This document shows positions 39,126 to 48,250 of a DNA stretch of 64,000 bases, piece by piece; the stretch's first letter is position 1, and every line of letters begins with the position of its first letter. The stretch spans positions 1 to 64,000 of the forward strand of contig NZ_JAKGTQ010000008.1 of assembly GCF_021568285.1 (NCBI RefSeq), written 5' to 3'. The position numbers and the translations under genes are program-made. Source of the DNA: Rheinheimera sp. UJ63. GTDB lineage: Bacteria > Pseudomonadota > Gammaproteobacteria > Enterobacterales > Alteromonadaceae. Under the pieces are notes generated by a model that saw nothing but the letters and a program-made list of their open reading frames with translations, was not told where the DNA came from and made no database searches.

Positions 39126-40121
39126 TCAATCGACCTTGTCAGATAGTCGTGTTGCGGTCTGGTTTGCATCAGCCAAAAACTGCTTAAAAACAGTTACCGT
39201 ACTGCTGGGATCTTCTTCCTGTGGCACATGACCCAACCTATTAAAACGCACCAATTGACTCCCAACAATATCCTGATGAAAGCGATCAGCCATAGCAGGT
39301 GGAATAAGACGATCGCGGTCTCCCCAAATAATCAGTGTTGGCAACTTCAGATCCTTAATTCGGTTCACTAACGACTCGGTTTGTGTTTGCCGCAAACGCT
39401 GACTTAAAGCCTGACGATTACCCGCTCGAGTAGTAAGCTCGAAATAACGATCAATCAGTTCAGCCGTGACTAAGGCAGGATCACCATAAACATTCTTCAC
39501 GCTACTTTCTATAACGCTACGCGGTAAAACCTGCTCCATCAGTTTGTTTAATAGAGGAATACGGGCAATCATAAAGCCAATAGGTACAGACTGCGCTTGA
39601 TTTGGATAACCACTGGCATCAACCAGCACCAGTTTTTTTATACGTTGTGGATAAAGCACCGCCGTCGCCCAGGCCACATTACCCCCTAAAGAGTTGCCCA
39701 CGATCACCACTTGCTCTAGTTGCAACTCATCGAGTAGGGCTATAACAATTCGTGCATAGTTTTCAATACTATAGTTGTTATCAGCTGAAGGGCCAGTTAA
39801 ACCAAAACCAGGTAAATCAAATCGAATGACACGACGCTGGTCTTTTAACGCATGCACCCAGCCATCCCAAGTGTGCAGCGAAGAACTGGTTCCATGTATC
39901 AGTACAATAGGGGTGGGATCGTCGCGAGGGCCCTCATCCCGCAGATGCAGCTGCATGCCAGCCACATCAACAAATTGAGAAGGTGCTTGCGCCCAGCGCA
40001 CTCGAAGTTGTTCGACGGTACGATCAGGTACACGATGTAATGCCATGTATATCACGATACCGATAACCAGTATCAGACACAAAGCCCCCACTAACCTCAT
40101 TAAAAGCCGCATACTTATCAT
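39126..40121 (-). CDS. alpha/beta hydrolase, membrane anchored
   Basis: A 331-residue hydrolase with an N-terminal membrane anchor (about 8-28), so the catalytic domain probably faces the periplasm. The nucleophile is Ser144 in VGNSLGG. WGDRDRLIP supplies the acid (about 271) and LGHVPQEE the histidine (about 299). The oxyanion region is IHGTSSS. The fold resembles meta-cleavage product hydrolases and lipases; the substrate cannot be named. It is divergent from the DUF3297 gene. Confidence 0.85.
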   Translation of the reverse strand: MISMRLLMRLVGALCLILVIGIVIYMALHRVPDRTVEQLRVRWAQAPSQFVDVAGMQLHLRDEGPRDDPTPIVLIHGTSSSLHTWDGWVHALKDQRRVIRFDLPGFGLTGPSADNNYSIENYARIVIALLDELQLEQVVIVGNSLGGNVAWATAVLYPQRIKKLVLVDASGYPNQAQSVPIGFMIARIPLLNKLMEQVLPRSVIESSVKNVYGDPALVTAELIDRYFELTTRAGNRQALSQRLRQTQTESLVNRIKDLKLPTLIIWGDRDRLIPPAMADRFHQDIVGSQLVRFNRLGHVPQEEDPSSTVTVFKQFLADANQTATRLSDKVD

Positions 40122-40320
40122 CCACCATCAGGCCTTTGCTTAAATCACTATGACAGATTCTTTCATTTACTCGACTTTCATACGAAAAGGATGTTTTTGT
40201 AGGCGTCAGTCATGCCGTCAATCATTAAACATCCGTTGTCACAACCATAACACAGACTTTGCGTCCTATTTTTGTATTCCCCACTTTTGGTAATGTGTAA
40301 GCTGTTTCTTACCAACACAC

Positions 40321-40349
40321 TTGAGCGAGATCGCCGCTTTGCATACAAT
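40321..40349 (+). promoter_or_regulatory. Promoter of the DUF3297 gene
   Basis: TTGAGC (40321-40326) and TACAAT (40344-40349) with a 17-bp spacer lie 33 bases before the ATG. It is the best sigma-70-like promoter in this intergenic region. Confidence 0.65.
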
Positions 40350-40381
40350 GGCGCCCAACTAATTTCAGACAGAGCACTGCT

Positions 40382-40630
40382 ATGAACGATACGACCGCAC
40401 GCCCAGACTTACCGGACCACCTTTCTGTTAATCCTCGCAGCCGTTTCTATGTTGAAGCTATTTTTGAACACGACATCGGTATTCGATTAAATGGCAAAGA
40501 GCGCTTTGATGTAGAAGAATATTGTATCAGCGAAGGTTGGGTAAAAGTGGCGGCTGGCAAGGCATTAGACCGTCGTGGCCAACCCCTATTAATGACCCTA
40601 AAAGGCACAGTTGAAGCCTTCTATCGTTAA
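40382..40630 (+). CDS. DUF3297 family protein
   Basis: An 82-residue conserved protein of unknown function. The family blocks are NPRSRFYVEAIF, GIRLNGKERFDVEEYC and the ending GWVKVAAGKALDRRGQPL. It has no signal peptide. It is a single gene with its own promoter, followed by a hairpin at 40692-40721. Confidence 0.88.
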   Translation: MNDTTARPDLPDHLSVNPRSRFYVEAIFEHDIGIRLNGKERFDVEEYCISEGWVKVAAGKALDRRGQPLLMTLKGTVEAFYR

Positions 40631-40691
40631 TGATTAACCATCAACTCAGCCGTGCAGCACAAGGTATTTTTTAGGCGGCTTAGATTGATGA

Positions 40692-40721
40692 AACCGTAGC
40701 AGGCGCTTCGCTGCTACGGTT
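40692..40721 (+). terminator. Hairpin after the DUF3297 gene, possible terminator
   Basis: AACCGTAGCAG (40692-40702) and CTGCTACGGTT (40711-40721) form a perfect 11-bp stem. Only ATT follows, so the T tract is weak and termination is uncertain. Confidence 0.5.
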
Positions 40722-40832
40722 ATTCAGCTCACTTCTTCGCACTTCGTCAATTTCGCGGTTGTTTTAACAGCAAAACCCAACAACACTTTATCGCGTATAA
40801 GGCTTTTTTAGCGTTTTCATAGGGTTTTTTAT

Positions 40833-41615
40833 ATGCAAAGCAGCACCGTTTCTCAGGCTTCCTCAGATAAAGGCATCATTGTCATTACCGGTGCCGGCCA
40901 ACGTGTCGGGTTATATTGTGCCAAGGCATTGCTTGAACATGGCTATCAACTGGTGGTGACTTACCGCAAAATGACAACGGGCATCCGTGAGCTGCAACAA
41001 GCGGGCGCGCAGTGTATTGCTACCGATTTAAATGACTTAACCAGTATGGCATCGTTTATTGCAGCACTGGCGCCCTATCCTGCGATCAGAGCGGTGATTC
41101 ATAATGCTTCGAGCTGGCAAGCAGATCGCCCGCAAGCCGCAACAGCTCAGCCGCAAGATATACTGAGCCAGTTACAGCAGGATGCAGAGGTTTTTGATAC
41201 GATGCAGCATATCCATGCGCGTGCCGCCTATTTGTTAAATCGAGCCCTGTTGCCCCAATTACTCGCCAGTACGGAGACTGCCGATATTATTCATTTAACC
41301 GACTTTGTTGCCAGTGTCGGTAGCAGCAAACATCAAGCCTATGCTGCCTCTAAGGCCGCATTGGAAAACTTAACGCTATCACTATCACGTAAGTTAGCGC
41401 CTAAGGTGAAAGTGAATTCGATTGCCCCAGCGCTATTGATGTTTAACGAGCATGATGATGCAGCTTATCGCGAAAAAGCATTGAAAAAATCCTTAATGGG
41501 CATTGCCCCTGGCCCAGATGAAGTATTACAAAGCGTGTTGTACTTGCTAAATAGCCGCTATATTACCGGTCGTTGCTTAGCGCTGGATGGCGGCCGTCAT
41601 TTGCAATTACCTTAA
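40833..41615 (+). CDS. folM: dihydromonapterin reductase FolM
   Basis: A short-chain dehydrogenase that reduces dihydromonapterin (and dihydrofolate weakly) to the tetrahydro form. At 260 residues it follows E. coli FolM closely: ITGAGQRVGL (NADPH site), YAASKAAL (catalytic Tyr and Lys), LAPKVKVNSIAPALL and FNEHDDAAYR. The RVG/TGxGxRxG form and Tyr-rich loop mark FolM rather than a general SDR. It has 20 extra N-terminal residues. No folE or folX is nearby; a GNAT gene follows. Confidence 0.9.
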   Translation: MQSSTVSQASSDKGIIVITGAGQRVGLYCAKALLEHGYQLVVTYRKMTTGIRELQQAGAQCIATDLNDLTSMASFIAALAPYPAIRAVIHNASSWQADRPQAATAQPQDILSQLQQDAEVFDTMQHIHARAAYLLNRALLPQLLASTETADIIHLTDFVASVGSSKHQAYAASKAALENLTLSLSRKLAPKVKVNSIAPALLMFNEHDDAAYREKALKKSLMGIAPGPDEVLQSVLYLLNSRYITGRCLALDGGRHLQLP

Positions 41616-41725
41616 CTCTCGCGGCATAAATACTGCCACACCTCGTATTAAGACATTGCCACATTTACCTGCTCAGTTAGCTTTGCTAGCATAAGGCACA
41701 CTTTATTCACTGAAATAATGGTCTT

Positions 41726-42361
41726 ATGTCTAGCAAACCTATCACCACTTGGTATTTACAGTATCAAGGCCCTACCCTGTCACTACCCGACTGGCCAACC
41801 GACTGTTTGCTGATGGAAGCCCGTCGACCGAGCCCAGAGCTCAGCCAATTTTTATTTCACGCTGTAGGTACGCCTTGGCACTGGTTTAGCCGCTTAAGCT
41901 GGGATTATCAGCAATGGCTGGATCATGTTGCAAATGAAGATGTTCGCACCTGGGTGCTGTATCAAGATGGCAGTATTGCCGGTTTTGTCGAGCTGAACTT
42001 ACACCCAAGTACACCCAGTGCGGTGGCTGGCTCAACAGAGGCCAAGCAGTGCAGTGTCGAATTAAAGTTTTTTGGTTTATTACCCGCATTCACCGGCCAA
42101 GGCCTAGGCCCTAAATTAAGCCAAGCCGCTATTGCCTTAGCGCAGCAGTGGTTACAAGCGCAGAAAAATGCAGAAACGCCGAATATCTGGGTGCATACCT
42201 GCTCGGACGATCATCCTGCAGCCTTAGCGACTTATCAGCGAGCGGGCTTTGTTGAATATCATCGCGAACAAGAAGCGGCAACGATACCTGTGGATTATGC
42301 AGAAGCGGCGTTATGTCGCTCTTATGTCCACTCGCGCTTAGCGCGATTTCAAAAGCCTTAG
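41726..42361 (+). CDS. GNAT family N-acetyltransferase
   Basis: A 211-residue acetyltransferase. The acetyl-CoA loop is LLPAFTGQGLGPKLSQAA (about 116-133), and the C-terminal part NIWVHTCSDDHPAALATYQR is typical of the fold. The acceptor is unknown. It has its own Shine-Dalgarno-poor start and ends at a bidirectional terminator. Confidence 0.85.
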   Translation: MSSKPITTWYLQYQGPTLSLPDWPTDCLLMEARRPSPELSQFLFHAVGTPWHWFSRLSWDYQQWLDHVANEDVRTWVLYQDGSIAGFVELNLHPSTPSAVAGSTEAKQCSVELKFFGLLPAFTGQGLGPKLSQAAIALAQQWLQAQKNAETPNIWVHTCSDDHPAALATYQRAGFVEYHREQEAATIPVDYAEAALCRSYVHSRLARFQKP

Positions 42362-42439
42362 CGCTTATCAGAAAAAAAGCTGCCCGCAAACCGTTGAAAA
42401 ATTTACCTTTCGTGAGGTAAGCGAGATACTTATAAATAA

Positions 42440-42468
42440 AAAAACAGCGGCTTAAAACCGCTGTTTTT
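42440..42468. terminator. Bidirectional terminator between the GNAT and yqhD genes
   Basis: AAAAACAGCGG (42440-42450), loop CTTAAAA and CCGCTGTTTTT (42458-42468) give a symmetrical hairpin with T runs on both strands, between convergent genes. Confidence 0.85.
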
Positions 42469-42492
42469 ATTCGGTAAGTTAACTTAGCCGTA

Positions 42493-43647
42493 TCAAAGCG
42501 CCAGCGTAAGGATCTGCCGTGCTTTAGCTAAATCGATATCGCCATGCTCGCCTAACGCCGTCATGCCATTACGCTCGAGATTGGCAACTAATTTATCAAT
42601 ATCCGCTTCGGCTAAGTTGTAATCGCTTAAACGTGTTTTAACACCCATGTTTTCAAAGAAGTCTTGCGTCGCTTTGATGGTTAAATCAATCACTTCATCT
42701 TCTGAGCTATTATTGATGTTAAATACGCGCCGACCAAACTGCAGCAGCTTTTGACGTTTCTTCTCGCGCTGCACATACATCAGTGTCGGCAACACTACCG
42801 CCAAGGTTTGTGCATGATCCAGCCCGAATAACGCCGTTAATTCGTGACCAATCATATGCGTTGCCCAATCTTGCGGCACGCCTTTACCAATTAAACCGTT
42901 TAACGCCATAGTCGCCGACCACATCACGTTAGCACGCACATCGTAATCATCGGGTGTGGCTAAGGCTTTTGGCCCTTCGCTAATTAAGGTTTGTAAAATA
43001 CCCTCGGCAAAACGATCTTGCAGCGGCGCATTTACTGGATAAGTAAGATACTGTTCAATTACATGCACAAAGGCATCCACCACACCATTACTCACCTGCT
43101 TGACCGGTAACGACAGCGTATACACCGGATCTAACACTGCAAAGGTTGGCTGCACGAGATCAGAGGCAAAGGCACGTTTTTGCGCAGTGGCTTTGTTGGT
43201 AACAACCGAGTTACCGTTACTCTCAGAGCCCGTCGCGGGTAAGGTTAATACGGCACCAATGGGTAAGGCATGTGCAAAGGCCGCGCCTTTGGCCAGAATA
43301 TCCCACGGCTCACCCTTGAAATGGGCTGCTGCTGCAATAAACTTAGCACCGTCAATCACACTGCCGCCGCCGACAGCTAAAATAAAGTTAATGTTTTTGG
43401 CTCGCACTAACTCGACAGCTTGCATTAAGGTTTCTAGGGTCGGGTTGGGTTCAACCCCTGCAAATTCATGAAAATTTACGCCATCTAGTAACGCTATCAC
43501 GTCATCATAAACGCCGTTGCGTTTAATCGAGCCACCACCATATAAAAACAGCACCTTGGCATCTTGTGGTAAACGACTTTTCGCTTCTTTAATTTGACCT
43601 TTACCAAATAAGATTTCTGTTTGATTTTTAAAATTAAAATTTAACAT
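42493..43647 (-). CDS. yqhD: NADPH-dependent aldehyde reductase YqhD
   Basis: An iron/zinc-dependent group III alcohol dehydrogenase that reduces toxic aldehydes with NADPH. The 384-residue sequence follows E. coli YqhD, with YGGGSIKRNGVYD and AVGGGSVIDGAKFIAAAA (cofactor region), VDAFVHVIEQY and GHELTALFGLDHAQTLA (metal ligands). Two ATGs are adjacent; GGAG is 5 bases before the second (43647), so that start is preferred. The DJ-1-like gene lies 53 bases upstream in the same direction, suggesting joint transcription for carbonyl detoxification. Confidence 0.93.
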   Translation of the reverse strand: MLNFNFKNQTEILFGKGQIKEAKSRLPQDAKVLFLYGGGSIKRNGVYDDVIALLDGVNFHEFAGVEPNPTLETLMQAVELVRAKNINFILAVGGGSVIDGAKFIAAAAHFKGEPWDILAKGAAFAHALPIGAVLTLPATGSESNGNSVVTNKATAQKRAFASDLVQPTFAVLDPVYTLSLPVKQVSNGVVDAFVHVIEQYLTYPVNAPLQDRFAEGILQTLISEGPKALATPDDYDVRANVMWSATMALNGLIGKGVPQDWATHMIGHELTALFGLDHAQTLAVVLPTLMYVQREKKRQKLLQFGRRVFNINNSSEDEVIDLTIKATQDFFENMGVKTRLSDYNLAEADIDKLVANLERNGMTALGEHGDIDLAKARQILTLAL

Positions 43648-43670
43648 CATTACTCCAAAATAAGGGGAAT

Positions 43671-43694
43671 ACTGCTGGCTCGCTGGCCAGCAGT
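43671..43694 (-). repeat. Intercistronic hairpin between the DJ-1-like gene and yqhD
   Basis: ACTGCTGGC (43671-43679) and GCCAGCAGT (43686-43694) form a perfect 9-bp stem with a 6-nt loop, directly after the DJ-1 stop. No T run follows on the minus strand, so it probably stabilises or processes the mRNA rather than ending it. Confidence 0.55.
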
Positions 43695-43699
43695 TAACA

Positions 43700-44539
43700 T
43701 TACTTAGCGGCTAATTGCTTTAATACTTCGGCAGCAAGGGCTTTATCCGAAAAAGGGTTTTGCCCAGTAATCAGCTCGCGGTCTACCACCACATTCGATG
43801 TCCAATCAGCAGCATACTGCATATTGCCACCGGCCTGCTGCATGGCCTGGCCTGGGTAATACTGCAGCTTTTTGCCGTCAAGTGAGCCTTCAAATACCGC
43901 TTCTTCACTGTTCGAGAAAATGGTCATCTTGTAGCCGGCATAAATCCAGTCACTGGCTTTAGGGTTAGTTTGCTCAATTAAACCTTGCTGAAAAGCCATT
44001 GGGTTTTGTTGGGGTGACAATAACGCTATCGGCCCATGACAAATGGCCGCAGTAGGCTTAGCGTTAGCATTAAAATGCGTCAGTATTTTGCCGACTTCAG
44101 GATTGTTAGCTAAATCAATTAAAGGCGCATGACCACCTGGAATAAACACCGCTTTATACTGCGCTAAACCGCCGTCTAAAATTTCACGCAGCGACAAGGT
44201 ATCGTCGATGCCAGGGATCGCGGCAATAACCTCTTTGATACGCTGCATTTCAGCAGCACTGCCACCAAAATAGTCGGTGGTGACTGATTTTTGATCGACC
44301 ACCGGCGCATTACCTTTTGGCGTAGCTAGCACCAACTCATAGCCGGCTTGAATAAAAGCATCAGCCGGTACGCCAAACTCATTTAAGTAATAACCGGTAC
44401 TAATGGTTTTACCCTCTTGCAGCTGCATTTCGCTTTCGCTTGATAACAACACCAAGATCTGACCTTTACTGTCTGATGCCATAACGCCTTGGCTAAATAC
44501 GCTAACGAGTGCTACGGCAATTAAGCTTTGCTTGAACAT
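43700..44539 (-). CDS. secreted DJ-1/PfpI family protein
   Basis: A 279-residue DJ-1/Hsp31-type protein. The first 21 residues are a signal peptide (ending in VMAS), so it is periplasmic, unusual for this mostly cytoplasmic group. The nucleophile elbow is AICHGP with Cys167 and His168; Glu54 in LNEFGVPADAF is the conserved partner acid. Hsp31 relatives act as glyoxalases or deglycases, which fits the next gene, yqhD. AAAGGAG precedes the ATG. The divergent LysR gene probably regulates it. Confidence 0.88.
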   Translation of the reverse strand: MFKQSLIAVALVSVFSQGVMASDSKGQILVLLSSESEMQLQEGKTISTGYYLNEFGVPADAFIQAGYELVLATPKGNAPVVDQKSVTTDYFGGSAAEMQRIKEVIAAIPGIDDTLSLREILDGGLAQYKAVFIPGGHAPLIDLANNPEVGKILTHFNANAKPTAAICHGPIALLSPQQNPMAFQQGLIEQTNPKASDWIYAGYKMTIFSNSEEAVFEGSLDGKKLQYYPGQAMQQAGGNMQYAADWTSNVVVDRELITGQNPFSDKALAAEVLKQLAAK

Positions 44540-44634
44540 AGTGACTCCTTTGGTTTCACAGGCCGACGTGACCGCCGCTGTGTTTTTAGTGAGTAAAGCT
44601 TAAAGGGTTTTACTTGTGGTTAGAACTCAGCTCT

Positions 44635-44674
44635 TTTACTATCAGCCATCATATTTCTGATGGCTGATAGTAAA
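44635..44674. repeat. Perfect 17-bp inverted repeat ending on the LysR start codon
   Basis: TTTACTATCAGCCATCA (44635-44651) and TGATGGCTGATAGTAAA (44658-44674) are fully complementary with a 6-base spacer. The last A of the repeat is the first base of the ATG of the LysR gene (44674). It could be an operator for the LysR protein or a hairpin that limits its translation; it may be both. Confidence 0.8.
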
Positions 44675-45588
44675 TGTCGTATTTTGTGCAGTTACGCACC
44701 TTTGTTGAAGTGTATCGCTGCGGCACCATTACCAAGGCCGCCGCCAATTTAGGCTTATCACAACCGGCAGCCACCGCGCATATTCAAAGTATCGAATCTT
44801 GGGTGGGCTTTGCGTTGTTTGAGCGCAAAGCTCGCGGTGTTGAACCCACGGTAGCGGCCCATGATTTAGCACTGCAAGTGGCACGACACTTTGATGCCGT
44901 CGAGCAAAAGCTAGCGTCAGTGCGTAATCGTAATAGTGCCGTTTATGGCACCTTGAACATTGCCGGGCCGGCTGAATATATTAGCTATATTGCCGGTGCA
45001 CAGTTTGCTAATTTACTGCAAGCGGGTGAAGTGAATTTAGTGGTACACGTGGGTAATAAAGATCGTATTTATCAGTTATTGGCTGAAGGTACCGCGGAAT
45101 TGGCGATCACAGCTTCTACTCCCGATCCTGCCTTGTATGATTATCAAATTATTGATAGCGAGCGTTTAATTTTAGTGACCAACCGCTTTAATGGCCAGCA
45201 ATTAGCCCAGCAAACCTTAAGTAGCGAACAGTTAAAACTGTATCCCGTGGTCAGTTACGACGAGACACTGCCATTGATCCGGCCGTATTTTAAAACCGTG
45301 TTTAATGACAGCTGTTTGTCACCGATCGCCGCCATTTGCCCCGATATTCGTGCCATAGCTGGCATTATAAAAGCCGGTATTGGTTATAGCGTTTTACCCG
45401 ATTATTTGTGTAAAGAGGCGATAACAGCAGGGGAGTTGATGCAATTAGGGCCAGAAGGGCCTGAGAATTTTATCTATTTAGTTTGGCGCAAGGGCGCACT
45501 AAAACACCCGCGGATCAGCTACGCCAAAGATATCTTGATGGCGTTCGCCAACATTAATAAATATGCCCATCAAAAAGCCAGCAGTTAA
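44674..45588 (+). CDS. LysR family transcriptional regulator
   Basis: A 304-residue regulator. An N-terminal winged helix (about 1-60, TKAAANLGLSQPAATAHIQSIE) is followed by a substrate-binding domain of the periplasmic-binding type (about 90-295). It is divergent from the DJ-1-like and yqhD genes and so probably controls them; E. coli instead uses the AraC-type YqhC for yqhD. No Shine-Dalgarno is visible, and the ATG is embedded in a perfect inverted repeat, suggesting leaderless or structure-controlled translation. The ligand is unknown. Confidence 0.88.
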   Translation: MSYFVQLRTFVEVYRCGTITKAAANLGLSQPAATAHIQSIESWVGFALFERKARGVEPTVAAHDLALQVARHFDAVEQKLASVRNRNSAVYGTLNIAGPAEYISYIAGAQFANLLQAGEVNLVVHVGNKDRIYQLLAEGTAELAITASTPDPALYDYQIIDSERLILVTNRFNGQQLAQQTLSSEQLKLYPVVSYDETLPLIRPYFKTVFNDSCLSPIAAICPDIRAIAGIIKAGIGYSVLPDYLCKEAITAGELMQLGPEGPENFIYLVWRKGALKHPRISYAKDILMAFANINKYAHQKASS

Positions 45589-45595
45589 GCTAACC

Positions 45596-45619
45596 GCCGA
45601 CAATCTGACGATTGCCGGC
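45596..45619. terminator. Hairpin between the convergent LysR and metalloprotease genes
   Basis: GCCGACAATC (45596-45605) and GATTGCCGGC (45610-45619) form a 10-bp stem with one mismatch. It is the only candidate terminator in the 46-base gap, but it has weak T tracts. Confidence 0.45.
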
Positions 45620-45634
45620 TTGCTGTTATAACCG

Positions 45635-48022
45635 TTAAATTGGCGAGCCTGGTGGCGCTTGTAAGGTTTTCACCTTATTGAGATCCGCTGCCGCATTACT
45701 CACTTGCCCCGCCATTTTCAATAATAACAAATGGTGCGCATCATTACCCAAAGCGAACTTTTCGCTGAGCTCTTGCAGATGAAACAATAACTCTGCGCGC
45801 AGTTCTGGCGCTAATTCTGTTGACTTAGCCAGCGCTAATAACTGCTGCAAATAACTGATTTGCATGCGTCGACTGAGCAAAGGTTGGGTTGCAACCGGCT
45901 GCTGAATTTGTTGCCAAGTAGCCGCTAAAACCGCACTGACACTGGGCACCTTGTTATCAAACTGTTGTTGCCACTGCAGCCGAGCTAAACGCTGCTCATC
46001 CAATAAAATGGCTAAGCTTTGATTGGCGGCCGCTTCGGCTAAAGATAGCGGGTCAAAAATCAACCCCGTATAACCTTGTGGGCTCTCGCGACTACTGCGA
46101 TAACCATAGGCTTTAGGGGGAATTAATGCCTGGATCTGCGCACTTAACGCCAATTGTGCTGGCTCTAAGGTTTTCAATAATGCCGCTAACGCGCGTTGCT
46201 GTTCAGCACCCGACAACGGTTGATAATCTGGCGCCACATTCGCCGTTTTAACCTGATAACTATATTGATAACCGCCGAGCCATTTCCCGACGGCTTCGGT
46301 TTGGTAGCGATGCGAAAAATACAGCGGCACTAGAATTTCCGCTAAATCAGAATAAGGGCGCTCAAACGCCAGAGTCGCGGGGCTAAAATTTGCCAAGCCC
46401 TGTTGGCGTACCGCTAAAATACGCTCTAACTCGGTAACCGCATCGGCGCCACCGTCCCATAAACTCGAAAATGCATGTGCTTTGCTAATGCCATTACTGT
46501 CGGCATCAGACATAAACACAAAACCGGCATTATTCGATTCTGCAATAAAGGCTAAGCGAGCAGCGTCATCCGCAAAATCACCATAACCGTATTGCACAAC
46601 CCGTTTATCCCAAGCCCCAATACCCGTGGCATAAGCATCGTTTAAATTGATGCTTTGCTCAGGCGTTAAAGTAAATTTCGGATGCGGGTAATCCATCACC
46701 GAGGCACGGTCTTGATTACTGGCGGCAAAGTTATGCGCAATGCCTAGCGTATGGCCAATTTCGTGTGCCGATAATTGCCGAATACGCGCTAACGCCATCT
46801 CGGTTAGTTCAGACGCCACGATGTCGGGCTCCGTAAACGGTGACGTCATACCTTGCGCCAACAAATAATCTTGTCGCACCCGCAGCGAACCTAAAGTGAC
46901 ATGCCCTTTAATAATCTCGCCGGTACGTGGATCAATCACACTGCTGCCATAAGACCAACCGCGCGTCGCCCGATGTACCCATTGGATCATGTTATAACGC
47001 ACATCCATGGCATCAGCGCCTTCAGGCATCATTTTTACCACAAACGCATCTTTGTATCCGGCCGCGGTAAAAGCATCATTCCACCAACGCGCGCCATCTA
47101 ATAGTGCCGAACGAATCGGCTCTGGTGTACCTGCATCCAAATAATACACAATCGGCTCAACAGCTTCGCTCAGCTTGGCCGTGGGATCTTTTTTCGCTAA
47201 ACGGTGGCGTGGGATCACACGCTGGGTAATAGGTTGATCAATAGGGGCAGCGTAATCTTCATAGTCGAAAGACCAAAAGCCGCTTTGTGGATGAAAGGTG
47301 CGCGGGATAAAGCCGGGTTCAGGCAGCGCAACAAAACTGTGATGCACGCGCACACTAATTTGGTAAGGATCAGGCGCCACTTGGCGCACAAAATTACCCG
47401 GATTATCGCCAGTAAAGGTTAAGGTCGCTTCAAGCTCAGTATTTCTTGCAAAGCTTTTCGTCCGAGGCCAATACAACGCCGAATGGCTCGGCGTTAGCGT
47501 AAAATCGCCTTGCCCGCGCGCTTTCAAAATACGTGCTACGCCATGGCTATCGCTGACCACGAAATCGGTCGCATCGATCAGCACGCTTGTGGCATCACGC
47601 GCCACTACGCTAAAACTGCCAATAATGGCACTGGCAAAAGCCTCATCGACTGAACGTTGCTCTAAAGGATTGTTCGATTCGGCACGAAATTGCGTATTGT
47701 GCTGGCGTAATAACATTTTGTCGCCAGCATCTTCAAAACTGACCAAGCGTGCGCCTAACTCCATCAATTGCCCGCGATCTAAACCGATATCATTTGAACC
47801 TAACCCCTGTGGCAAGCTGGAATAATAAAGATATTGCTGATCACTCGCCGGCACCTGCAAATAGACCTTACCCGCCTCATTATCACGATAAAGCGTAAAC
47901 AAACCCGGTTCAGCATCAAGCCGCTGACTATAATCGGCTAAACTCTGCTGCTCAGTGGCTGGTTGACAACCACTGAGCAATAATAAAAAGACCAGCCCAC
48001 AAGCTGCAAAAAACTTTTCCAT
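45635..48022 (-). CDS. zinc-dependent metalloprotease lipoprotein (DUF5117 type)
   Basis: Secreted zincin of about 795 residues. The N terminus has a lipoprotein signal with lipobox LLSGC, so it is probably anchored in the outer membrane. The catalytic site HEIGHTLGIAHN is the extended HExxHxxGxxH zinc motif, with MDYPHP as the following Met-turn. The rest matches the DUF5117/zinc-dependent DUF4953 layout. Substrates are unknown. Three Met starts exist; AAGG lies 9 bases before ATG 48022, which I chose over 48043. It is monocistronic. Confidence 0.87.
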   Translation of the reverse strand: MEKFFAACGLVFLLLLSGCQPATEQQSLADYSQRLDAEPGLFTLYRDNEAGKVYLQVPASDQQYLYYSSLPQGLGSNDIGLDRGQLMELGARLVSFEDAGDKMLLRQHNTQFRAESNNPLEQRSVDEAFASAIIGSFSVVARDATSVLIDATDFVVSDSHGVARILKARGQGDFTLTPSHSALYWPRTKSFARNTELEATLTFTGDNPGNFVRQVAPDPYQISVRVHHSFVALPEPGFIPRTFHPQSGFWSFDYEDYAAPIDQPITQRVIPRHRLAKKDPTAKLSEAVEPIVYYLDAGTPEPIRSALLDGARWWNDAFTAAGYKDAFVVKMMPEGADAMDVRYNMIQWVHRATRGWSYGSSVIDPRTGEIIKGHVTLGSLRVRQDYLLAQGMTSPFTEPDIVASELTEMALARIRQLSAHEIGHTLGIAHNFAASNQDRASVMDYPHPKFTLTPEQSINLNDAYATGIGAWDKRVVQYGYGDFADDAARLAFIAESNNAGFVFMSDADSNGISKAHAFSSLWDGGADAVTELERILAVRQQGLANFSPATLAFERPYSDLAEILVPLYFSHRYQTEAVGKWLGGYQYSYQVKTANVAPDYQPLSGAEQQRALAALLKTLEPAQLALSAQIQALIPPKAYGYRSSRESPQGYTGLIFDPLSLAEAAANQSLAILLDEQRLARLQWQQQFDNKVPSVSAVLAATWQQIQQPVATQPLLSRRMQISYLQQLLALAKSTELAPELRAELLFHLQELSEKFALGNDAHHLLLLKMAGQVSNAAADLNKVKTLQAPPGSPI

Positions 48023-48250
48023 CAACGCCATCCTTTCAATCATTCAAGCCTCTACCATAAAGGTTTTTACGCCGTCTTGTATATGATTAAAAAGGAAAAT
48101 TAGGAACATAATTGGTGAGATTACTGACTGATGTCATGCAACTGCCGCAATCTACCACGCAGCAAGGAGCACGGTTTTATGCCGTTCTCTGCTGGTATAA
48201 CACTATTTATCCACTACACTCCAATGCAGAAAAATAATAAGATGGTGTAA

